Positions 6,096 through 12,004 of a DNA stretch of 12,004 nt are shown here, piece after piece. The translations under genes were made by a program, and so were the position numbers. Source of the DNA: Chloroflexota bacterium (GTDB taxonomy: Bacteria > Chloroflexota > Limnocylindria > P2-11E); the NCBI GenBank assembly GCA_005883775.1, contig VBEU01000034.1:1-12004 (forward strand). The letters are read 5' to 3'. The notes below the pieces were generated by a model. It ran no database searches. It saw nothing but the letters and a program-made list of their open reading frames with translations, and was not told where the DNA came from. Position 1 is the first letter of the stretch. Each line of letters opens with the position of its first letter.

Positions 6096-7189
6096 TGCCA
6101 CGCGTCGTCAAGAGCCGCGAGGAGTTCGAGGGAGAGATCTTCGAGTCGCTCGTCCTCGTCGAGGGGAAGGATCTTCCTCTTCCGAGCGGCGTCGATTTCA
6201 CCGAGATCGGGCGATCGCGCCGACGGGTGGACGGCTTGCAGCGTGTGACGGGCCGGGCGCGGTATACGCAGGACGTGTACTTGCCCGGCATGCTCTACGC
6301 GCGTGTGCTGCGGAGCCCGTATCCGCGCGCGCGCGTGCGCCGGATAGACACGAAGAAGGCTGAGAAGCTGCCGGGCGTACGAGCCGTCCTTCACCGCTTC
6401 AACGCGCCGAAGGCGGCGTTCCGCGGCGAGGAAACGATCTTCCGTGAAGAGGTCCGTTTCGTCGGCGACGAGGTCGCCGCCGTAGCCGCGGACGACGAGC
6501 AGACGGCGGTCGAGGCGCTCCGCCTCATCGAGGTCGACTACGAGCTCTTGCCGCACGTGGTCGATCTCCAGGAAGCCATCGGCGACATGGCGCCTCGCCT
6601 CGACACGGACGGGAACGTCGCCGAGGCCGCCACGCACAAGCGGGGCGACGCCAAGCGCGCCCTCAAAGAGGCTGAGTTCGTCGTCGACGCGACATACCGC
6701 ACATCGACGCAGGTGCACAACTCGCTCGAGACCCACGGCGCCGTCGCCGCGTGGGACGGCGATCAGCTCACGGTCTACGAGTCGACCCAGCATACGTTCG
6801 GCGTGCGCCAGGGCCTCCGGACCGCGCTCAAGCTTCCGTACTCCAAGATCCGCGTGCTCTGCGATTACATGGGCGGCGGCTTCGGTTCAAAGGGCGGGGC
6901 GGGGAAGTACTCGATCATCGCTTCGCTCTTCTCGATGCAGCTGGTACGGCCAGTCCGCTGCGTCCTCACGCGCGAAGAGGAGAACATCGCCGCCGGAAAC
7001 CGCTCCGCGACCTTGCAGCAGTTCCGGATCGGCGGCAAGGCCGGCCGAATCACGGCGATCGAGCACACCTCGTGGGCCAACGTGGGCCAGGGTCGGTGGG
7101 TCGCCAATCCCACCGGTCCGACGAACGTACGTTCGCCCTCGAGTCGGCGGTGGACGAGCTCGCCGAGAAGATGGGGGTCGACCCGTTGA
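6095..7189 (+). pseudogene. Molybdenum hydroxylase large (molybdopterin) subunit, N-terminal fragment before a frame break
   Basis: This is the front part of the molybdopterin-binding subunit of a xanthine-dehydrogenase-family enzyme. Residues 1-345 align with the family: GRSRRRVDGLQRVTGRARYT (start of the a/b hammerhead domain), LYARVLRSPYPRARV, VRFVGDEVAAVAADDEQTA, a T...HNSLETHGAVAAW segment and the pterin-contacting GGGFGSKGG motif. The homologous frame ends in ...TGPTNV at about 7129; the remaining codons up to the TGA at 7187-7189 are nonsense sequence rich in Ser and Arg. The rest of the subunit continues in another frame (7129-8286). The start ATG at 6095 overlaps the preceding stop (TGATG); a TTG at 6092 is the only earlier choice nearby. 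Normal members have about 730-800 residues in one frame. Apart from the break the fragment shows no decay. Confidence 0.85.
7124..7133 (+). other. Deletion junction candidate in the large subunit (AACGTACGTT palindrome)
   Basis: The reading frame changes between GTA (7127-7129, the last homologous codon of the front part) and ACG (7129-7131, the first of the rear part). Homologues carry about 30-35 residues here, between TGPTNV and TFALESAVDELA. The join forms a 10-bp perfect palindrome. The bases GTACG could have existed on both sides: as Val-Tyr codons on the left and Gly-Thr codons on the right. That would be the microhomology expected at a small deletion, or at a mis-joined assembly overlap. 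Confidence 0.6.
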
Positions 7190-8286
7190 CCCTTCGGCGC
7201 AAACACGCCGGCTCGCCGAAGGACCCGATGAGTGGGAAGAAATATTCGGACAAGCATCTCCTCGAGTGCTATCGCATCGGCGCCGCGGAGATCGGATGGC
7301 AGCGCCGCCGCTCCGGCGGGATCCGCGGTTCCGCCCCGCATCGACGCCGAGGGATCGGAATGGCCACGCAGATCTGGGGAGGAGGCGGCGGGCCACCCGC
7401 GTACGCGACGGTCCATGTGAATCCGGACGGAACCGTCGTTTTGACCGCCGGAACGCAGGACATCGGGACCGGAACGCGGACCGTCATCGCCCAGGTCTGC
7501 GCGGATGAGCTCGGCGTCGATCTTGACGCGATACAGGTCCGTATCGGCGACACCGATCATCCGTACGGTCCGATCTCGGCGGGGTCCGTCACCACCGCGT
7601 CGATGGGACCGGCTGTTCGCATCGCGGCCCGCGACGCTAAAGAGCAGCTGCTCGGCGCCGCGGCCGGAGTGCTGGAAACGCCGAAGGCCGAGCTGCGCTT
7701 GGAGGGTGGAGTGATCGTGAGCAAGGGAGCGCGAACGCCGCTGGGCGAGATCCTGAGCAAGGTGGAGAACAACACGGTCATCGGAAAGGGCGCCCGCCAC
7801 CCGAACGACCCTGAGCTCTCTCAGCGGACATTCGGCGCTCATTTCGCGGAGGTCGAGGTCGACGTGCGTACCGGTGAGATCACCGTCGAGCACATCGTCG
7901 CCGTGCACGACATCGGACGTGTCGTGAATCCGACGACGGCGCGCTCGCAAGTCGAGGGCGGCGTCCTGCAGGCGCTCGGCTTTGCGCTCTCCGAGGAGCG
8001 CTTCGTCGACCGCGCGACGGGACGCGTGATGAACGCGAACCTCGAGAACTACAAAGTGCCCACGGTGAAGGACGTTCCCGCGAAGATCACGGTCAAATTC
8101 GTGGACCGCCCGGATCGCAGGGCGAACAACCTCGGCATCAAGGGACTCGGCGAGCCGCCGATCATCCCGACCGCGGCGGCGATCGCGAACGCGGTCGCGA
8201 ACGCCACGGGAGCGCGCGTGCGGCACGCGCCTCTCACACGAGCGCGCGTGCTCGAGGCGCTCGCCATCGCCGAGGCACGGAGTTGA
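7129..8286 (+). pseudogene. Molybdenum hydroxylase large subunit, C-terminal fragment after the frame break
   Basis: The rear 385 codons of the same subunit, shifted relative to 6095-7189. They begin TFALESAVDELAEKMGVDP and continue through all later family blocks: GIGMATQIWGGGGGPPAYA, TAGTQDIGTGTRTVIAQV, GDTDHPYGPISAGSVTTASM, FGAHFAEVEVD, VHDIGRVVNPTTARSQVEGG, a NANLENYKVPT block, and GLGEPPIIPTAAAIANAV, whose Glu corresponds to the catalytic base of xanthine dehydrogenase. The two fragments together give about 730 residues. The conserved block normally between them, with the FRGFG-type active-site loop, is missing. An in-frame ATG at 7171, 16 bases before the stop that ends the front frame, could restart translation and yield a separate rear polypeptide of 371 residues; that product would still lack the loop. 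The fragment ends at TGA 8284-8286, overlapping the next start as TTGA. Confidence 0.85.
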
Positions 8287-9254
8287 ACGCGTTCTCGTAC
8301 GCGCGCCCGCGCGCGCTCGCCGAAGCCCTCCGGATGTTGCGCAACGGCGCGATTGCGCTCGCCGGAGGCACGGACCTCGTCGGCCTCATGAAGGACGGTC
8401 TCGCCCGTCCGGCCTCGCTCGTCGACCTCACCGGTATCGAGGGCCTGCGGGGTTGGTCTCACGGGAAAGGTCGGGGTCTCCGCATCGGCGCGCTCACCCC
8501 GCTCGTCGAGCTCGAGACGAGCGATGCACTCGCGAAGACCATGCCGATCCTGCGCGAGTCGCTGCGGGACGCGGCGACGGTGCAGCTGCGCACGATGGGC
8601 ACCGTCGGCGGGAACCTGCTGCAGCGGAATCGGTGCTGGTATTTCCGCGACGAGGGCACGGTCTGCTGGCTCAAGGGCGGCAGCCGCTGCTTCGCCATCG
8701 ACGGTGAGAATCGCTACCACGCGATCATCGGTGCACAGGAGTGCGTGATCGTGTCGCCGTCCGATCTCGTGCCCGCGCTCCTCGCCTACGACGCGGAGAT
8801 CGCGCTCACCAGCTCGCGCGGCACGCGGCAGATGAAGCTCGCCGATCTCTTCGTCGCGCCTCACGGACGAGAGCGGCGGGAGCACGCGCTCCGCCCGGGC
8901 GAGCTCATCACCGAAGTGCGCGTGCCTGAAGCCGCGCTCGCGCGACGCGGCACCTATCTGAAGGCGATGGATCGCAAGGCCTGGAGCTTCGCGCTCGTCT
9001 CCGTCGCGGCGGCGGCGAAGATCGAGCGCGGTGTGGCGCGTGACGTCCGCCTGATCATGGGTGGAGTGGCCCCAGTTCCCTGGCGCGTGAGCGCAGCCGA
9101 AAAGGCCCTCGAGGGAACGACTCTCGACGACGCCGCCTGCGCCGACGCGGCCGATCGTGTGCTCGCTGGCGCGACGCCGCTTCGCGACAACGGCTACAAG
9201 GTCACCCTCGCGCGCGAGCTGGTGCGACGGGCGCTACGCTCGCTCGTGGCGTGA
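8283..9254 (+). CDS. Molybdenum hydroxylase FAD subunit, PaoB-like, with an extra 4Fe-4S cysteine set
   Basis: The 323-residue medium subunit binds FAD and passes electrons on to the final acceptor. FAD-binding motifs are AGGTDLVGLM at 27-36 and TMGTVGGNLLQ at 104-114; the C-terminal CODH-type domain has KAMDRKAWSFALVSVAAA near 227-244 and GGVAPVPWR. Unlike plain CoxM/XdhB chains, GGNLLQ is followed by RNRCWYFR, and four cysteines occur at 118, 128, 136 and 154. This matches the layout of E. coli PaoB, and similarly the 4-hydroxybenzoyl-CoA reductase beta chain, where four cysteines hold a 4Fe-4S cluster. Overall similarity is to PaoB, part of an aldehyde oxidoreductase, but the substrate here is not shown. 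The TTG start at 8283 overlaps the preceding stop (TTGA) and gives the expected MxxFxYxRP N-terminus; its stop overlaps the next start (GTGA). Confidence 0.92.
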   Translation: MNAFSYARPRALAEALRMLRNGAIALAGGTDLVGLMKDGLARPASLVDLTGIEGLRGWSHGKGRGLRIGALTPLVELETSDALAKTMPILRESLRDAATVQLRTMGTVGGNLLQRNRCWYFRDEGTVCWLKGGSRCFAIDGENRYHAIIGAQECVIVSPSDLVPALLAYDAEIALTSSRGTRQMKLADLFVAPHGRERREHALRPGELITEVRVPEAALARRGTYLKAMDRKAWSFALVSVAAAAKIERGVARDVRLIMGGVAPVPWRVSAAEKALEGTTLDDAACADAADRVLAGATPLRDNGYKVTLARELVRRALRSLVA

Positions 9255-10042
9255 ACGCGGCCGTCGCCGAGCGCGGCCTTGTCGAGGCGATCGAATCGTC
9301 TCTCTTTCTCTATCCGGCGGTCCACGGTCTCGTGCAGGACCTCGGTATTCCGGGCCTCCGGGGTCGCATCACCAAGGTCTCGCATCCTCTCGCGAACCTC
9401 TGCGGCGACGCGCGCTTCTCCGAGCGCGAGAGCGAGGCGATGATCGAGAAGGTCCGGCAGCGTTACGGGGATCTGGCTTTCGGCTGGGTCACCGGGCCCT
9501 CGACGCGGCCGGCCGATCTGCCGCGGCGCATCGAGGATTCCGGGCTCACGCACGCCGACAGCCTCTCGGGGATGACGCTGACCGACCTCGGCACACCCAT
9601 AGCGACGAATCCGGCCGTTCGCGTCGAGGAAACCTCGATGAAGGACGCTCTCGCGGAGACCGAGATGATGGCTCGCGCGTACGGGCTGCCGATCGAGGTG
9701 ATGCGCGCCTTCAACGAGATCCTGGCTGCCGCCGCGGAGCGGATCAAATCGCGCGGCTATTTCGGTTATGTCGGCGGCGACGTGAGGCCGGTGGCGTGGA
9801 GCTTTCTCGCGTACCTGCCTGATTCACCGACGGTGCTTCTCGGCGGGGCGGCGACGCTCGAGGAGTACCGCGGCCACGGCCTCTACACCGCGCTCGTAGC
9901 GCGAAGGCTCGCCGATGCGCGGGCGGACGGGCGGACGGCGGCGATCATCCAAGCGGACCGTCGCACCTCGGCGCCCATCTGCGGGAAGCTCGGCTTCCGT
10001 GAGATCTGCGGGTTGGAGATCTTCGCCTCGGCCCACGAGTAG
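9251..10042 (+). CDS. GNAT-family N-acetyltransferase with a degenerate N-terminal domain
   Basis: A 263-residue tandem-type GNAT protein that probably transfers an acyl group from acyl-CoA to an amine of unknown identity. The acetyl-CoA site is in the C-terminal half: GGAATLEEYRGHGLYTAL (198-215) is motif A, with the pyrophosphate-binding loop R207-G-H-G210; TSAPICGKLGFREI (239-252) is the typical final helix and LGF strand. The N-terminal half (about 70-115) contains FGWVTGPSTRPADLPRRIEDSGL, a remnant-like block seen in many two-domain GNATs, and lacks its own acetyl-CoA loop. The start is the GTG at 9251 overlapping the FAD-subunit stop as GTGA; the stop TAG shares one base with the next GTG. 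Such a gene inside a molybdenum-hydroxylase operon is unusual and its role is unknown. Confidence 0.85.
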   Translation: MNAAVAERGLVEAIESSLFLYPAVHGLVQDLGIPGLRGRITKVSHPLANLCGDARFSERESEAMIEKVRQRYGDLAFGWVTGPSTRPADLPRRIEDSGLTHADSLSGMTLTDLGTPIATNPAVRVEETSMKDALAETEMMARAYGLPIEVMRAFNEILAAAAERIKSRGYFGYVGGDVRPVAWSFLAYLPDSPTVLLGGAATLEEYRGHGLYTALVARRLADARADGRTAAIIQADRRTSAPICGKLGFREICGLEIFASAHE

Positions 10043-10860
10043 TGGAGCGGGCGGTTCTGGCCGCAGCGATCGATCGGAGCGCCGCACTCGCGATGCGGCT
10101 GCACATGATCGGTGACCCTCGCACCGAACGTCGGCACGGCCTGGCGGTGGCGCGACGCGCCGGTCTCGTCTGTCTTTCATCGACCACGATGCCCGACGAC
10201 CTCTTCACGCGCGCTCTCGGCTACGGCACGTTCGCGCCCGCGACACAGCGGCAGATCGACGCGGCCCTCCGCCATTACACCGCGCTCCGACTACCGACGC
10301 GTTTCGAATTGGTGCACGGTGCGGTCGGGCGCGCGGAGGTCCGACGGCTCGAGCGCAGCGGCTTTCGCGAAGAGAAAGGGGCCCGCCAGGTCCACGTCCT
10401 CGAGCTCGCCCGCGCGCCCCGACCCGGCGAGACTGGCGAGCTGCGGCTCGAGCGCGTGAAGCGGGCCGAGGCGGTGCGCTATGCCAAGCTCGCGTCGCGC
10501 GGTTTCGGATCCAAGGGTCCGATCGGGCTGCTGTTTGAGCGCGGGTGGATCCGGCAGCTTCGCTCGGGCCGCCACGCCACGGCGTTCATCGGTTATGCCG
10601 GTCGTGTCCAGGCCGCGACCGGCGTGCTCGTGATGGACGGATGGGCGGCGGGTCTCTATTCGGGCAGCGTGCTGCCGCGCTTCCGCGGCCGTGGCTTCCA
10701 GAACGCGATGATCCGCGCCCGAGTCCGCTACGGCTACGCCCGGGGGTTCAGACTCTTCTACGCGATGAGCGAGCCGGAGCACGCATCGGCGCGGAACGTG
10801 CGCGATGAAGGATTCGAGACCCGGTTCGAGGTCCGTCACTACGTTCGCGAGCCCGATTGA
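10042..10860 (+). CDS. Second GNAT-family N-acetyltransferase, tandem-domain type
   Basis: A 272-residue protein of the tandem GNAT type. The N-terminal half has the block FTRALGYGTFAPATQRQID followed by ALRHYTAL and, near 100-108, RRLERSGFR; this is the degenerate first domain found in many actinobacterial and Chloroflexota GNATs. The C-terminal half is the probable catalytic domain, with AGLYSGSVLPRFRGRGFQNA at 203-222 (pyrophosphate loop R215-G-R-G218) and HASARNVRDEGFETRF at 247-262. It is not a recent copy of the preceding GNAT: the layout is shared but motif sequences differ clearly. The start GTG at 10042 overlaps the previous stop by one base (TAGTG); the end overlaps the next ATG (TGATG). 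Substrate unknown; modification of an amine or aminoacyl compound linked to the hydroxylase is only a guess. Confidence 0.83.
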   Translation: MERAVLAAAIDRSAALAMRLHMIGDPRTERRHGLAVARRAGLVCLSSTTMPDDLFTRALGYGTFAPATQRQIDAALRHYTALRLPTRFELVHGAVGRAEVRRLERSGFREEKGARQVHVLELARAPRPGETGELRLERVKRAEAVRYAKLASRGFGSKGPIGLLFERGWIRQLRSGRHATAFIGYAGRVQAATGVLVMDGWAAGLYSGSVLPRFRGRGFQNAMIRARVRYGYARGFRLFYAMSEPEHASARNVRDEGFETRFEVRHYVREPD

Positions 10861-11291
10861 TGCCCGCAGTTCATATGAGCACGTCGCTCCGCGTCTTCTG
10901 GCGTGTTCACCGGACGTTCATGCGCCTCACCGGCGGGCGCTTCGGCAAGGTCGGCCCGATGGACGCGCTACTCCTTACGACCAAAGGCCGCAAGACCGGC
11001 GAGCGGCGGGACGTCGCGCTCAATTACATCCGTGACGGTGACTCTCATGTCGTGGTTGCCTCGTACGCCGGCGAGGATCGCGATCCCGCCTGGTGGCGAA
11101 ATCTGCGAGCGAATCCAGAAGCCGAGATACGCGTCGGCGGCAGACGAGTTCGGGTCCGTGCTCGCGAGGCCCAGGGATCGGAACGCGAGCGGCTCTGGGC
11201 GCGGTTGGTCGAGAATGACCCGGCGTACGCCGAATACCAGCAACGCACGACACGGCGCCTTCCCGTCGTGGTACTCGAACCGGTGGCTTAG
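10860..11291 (+). CDS. Deazaflavin (F420)-dependent nitroreductase family protein, Ddn-like
   Basis: A 143-residue protein of the Ddn/FDOR-B split-barrel family, which uses coenzyme F420 as hydride donor or carrier. Family marks in order: LLLTTKGRKTGERRDVAL at 37-54, YIRDGDSHVVVASYAG at 56-71, the DPAWWRNLRANPEAEIRVGG block at 75-94, SERERLW at 107-113 and the closing YAEYQQRTTRRLPVVVLEP. It is near the usual length and looks complete. ATG at 10860 overlaps the second GNAT stop (TGATG); ATG at 10875 (residue 6) is an alternative. It is the last gene of the six-gene plus-strand run and overlaps the convergent protease gene by four bases, so no terminator fits between them. Its presence implies that the organism makes or takes up F420. 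Whether it exchanges electrons with the molybdenum enzyme is unknown. Confidence 0.88.
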   Translation: MPAVHMSTSLRVFWRVHRTFMRLTGGRFGKVGPMDALLLTTKGRKTGERRDVALNYIRDGDSHVVVASYAGEDRDPAWWRNLRANPEAEIRVGGRRVRVRAREAQGSERERLWARLVENDPAYAEYQQRTTRRLPVVVLEPVA

Positions 11292-11989
11292 ATCGGCGCG
11301 AGCGACCGCTGGAACCGCGCGAGGTCGTAATCATCGGCGGCGACTTCGCGATCGAAGTCATCCGCGAACGGCGACCCGTCGATGAGCGGCGCGAAGTGCG
11401 CGGCGATCAAGGGCGGCAGCTCCGATGTGTCGCGAAAGTTCGTGGGGATATCCGCGAAATACTCAACGACGTTCGCATGGTCGCCCTGGCGTAGGAACGA
11501 GGCCGTGAGCCAGCCGCGGTACCGCGGATAGTTCTTGACCACGGCACTGCTGTCGGCGACGACTTTGCGCAGCCGTGCGAAGCCGCGGTCCTCCTCGGCG
11601 CGATACCGCGGGTGGTTCCAGCAGACGAAGTGGAACAGCTCGTGGCATGCGGAGAGCCGCACCTGGCGCAGGCCCTCGTACGTCTCAACGCCGGCCGCAA
11701 GCCAGATCTCGTTTCGATCCGGCCAGTACCCGCCCCCGCCGCGAGCGTCGTACCGAAAGAAAGGACAGCGCGCGCCAAGCCCGCGCACCTCGGAGGGGAA
11801 GCCCTCGAGCGCGCGATCGATGAGGAGCGGTCCGGGCGTGACGTAGAGATAGGTCTCGGTGCGCCAGAGCTGCTCGCGGAGTCGTGCGAGCTCCAGCGGT
11901 CGAAGAGTGCGTTCTGCGAACGCGAGCACGACATGTCCCATGGCATTGGGGACTGCGGCGCGCTTCAGCTCGCGGTGCGGCGCGGCCAT
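11288..11989 (-). CDS. Small zinc metalloprotease candidate, anthrax-lethal-factor-like gluzincin fold
   Basis: The 233-residue frame carries a zinc-protease signature: HELFH at 116-120 inside RLSACHELFHFVCW, and a likely third ligand Glu176 in VEYFADIPTNF. It is preceded by GGGYWPDRNEIWLAAG (86-100), like the strand before the metal helix in anthrax-lethal-factor-like (ATLF-like) gluzincins, and by an N-terminal LARLREQL...TYLYVTPG block. I therefore predict a catalytically intact gluzincin; the target is unknown. No signal peptide is seen from ATG 11989. The frame stays open upstream to the window edge (LILGA precedes the Met), so the true start could lie beyond 12004. The gene may be partial, or it may start at 11989 or at Met17. 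Its stop TAA overlaps the convergent operon end by four bases. Family assignment is by motif pattern only. Confidence 0.7.
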   Translation of the reverse strand: MAAPHRELKRAAVPNAMGHVVLAFAERTLRPLELARLREQLWRTETYLYVTPGPLLIDRALEGFPSEVRGLGARCPFFRYDARGGGGYWPDRNEIWLAAGVETYEGLRQVRLSACHELFHFVCWNHPRYRAEEDRGFARLRKVVADSSAVVKNYPRYRGWLTASFLRQGDHANVVEYFADIPTNFRDTSELPPLIAAHFAPLIDGSPFADDFDREVAADDYDLARFQRSLAPI

Positions 11990-12004
11990 CGCGCCGAGTA
12001 TCAG

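Noticed and set aside
5801..6793. A 330-codon minus-strand frame across the 2Fe-2S and molybdopterin genes
   Set aside because: It spans two real plus-strand genes and has no recognisable domain; typical antisense frame in GC-rich DNA.
7124..7133. AACGTACGTT palindrome as a regulator binding site
   Set aside because: It lies inside a coding region exactly at the frame break and is better explained by the joining of two sequences there.
6865..8226. A 453-codon open frame on the minus strand
   Set aside because: It lies opposite the rear fragment of the molybdopterin subunit, whose plus-strand translation is clearly homologous. The minus product is Arg/Asp-rich without motifs, a GC-driven shadow.
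5583..9254. Aerobic CO dehydrogenase (coxSLM)
   Set aside because: The gene order is small-large-medium rather than the usual medium-small-large, the FAD chain is PaoB-like with four extra cysteines, and the loop that would show AYRCSFR is missing, so there is no positive support for CO oxidation.
9251..10860. The two GNAT genes as a recent tandem duplication
   Set aside because: They share the two-domain layout, but the motif sequences (YRGHGLYTAL versus FRGRGFQNA) and the N-terminal blocks differ strongly, so any common origin is old.

Overview
The window is very GC-rich, densely coded DNA with no gap over 100 bases and no RNA gene, insertion sequence, CRISPR array or phage gene that I could see. 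It looks chromosomal, from a free-living aerobic or facultative bacterium. An F420-type (Ddn-like) nitroreductase, GTG/TTG starts, a possibly leaderless promoter and a GT39 plus GT2-GtrA pair fit a Chloroflexota- or Actinomycetota-like lineage. That is a family-level impression only, since there is no marker gene.

Left part, minus strand, about 5517 down to 1. In transcription order: a 3-hydroxybutyryl-CoA dehydrogenase with a strong AGGAGG site; a pyridoxamine-phosphate-oxidase-like flavin protein; a six-helix membrane protein; a 2-oxoacid dehydrogenase E1 alpha subunit with no beta partner in the window; and a lipoprotein of the branched-chain amino-acid binding type. A stretch of fewer than 80 bases with potential hairpins follows, then a GT2-GtrA glycosyltransferase and the first 70 codons of a GT39 membrane glycosyltransferase that runs off the left edge. 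The GT pair overlaps by 4 bases and probably handles polyprenyl-phosphate-linked sugars at the membrane. The upstream genes touch acyl-CoA and 2-oxoacid metabolism.

Right part, plus strand, 5583 to 11291. A 65-bp divergent promoter region starts a six-gene run in which every gene overlaps the next by 1 or 4 bases. It encodes the 2Fe-2S, molybdopterin and FAD subunits of a xanthine-dehydrogenase-family molybdenum hydroxylase, two tandem-domain GNAT acetyltransferases, and the Ddn-like F420 protein. The FAD subunit resembles E. coli PaoB and carries four cysteines placed to hold an extra 4Fe-4S cluster. The oxidised substrate is not evident.

The main anomaly is in the molybdopterin subunit. 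At about 7127-7132 the reading frame changes, and the conserved segment expected there (about 30-35 residues, holding the active-site FRGFG/AYRCSFR-type loop) is absent. Both sides are otherwise well preserved. This is either a recent small deletion or an assembly error, and as written the enzyme should be inactive.

Right edge, minus strand: a small zinc metalloprotease candidate of the anthrax-lethal-factor-like gluzincin type (HELFH followed by EYFAD). It ends tail-to-tail with the operon, overlapping by 4 bases.
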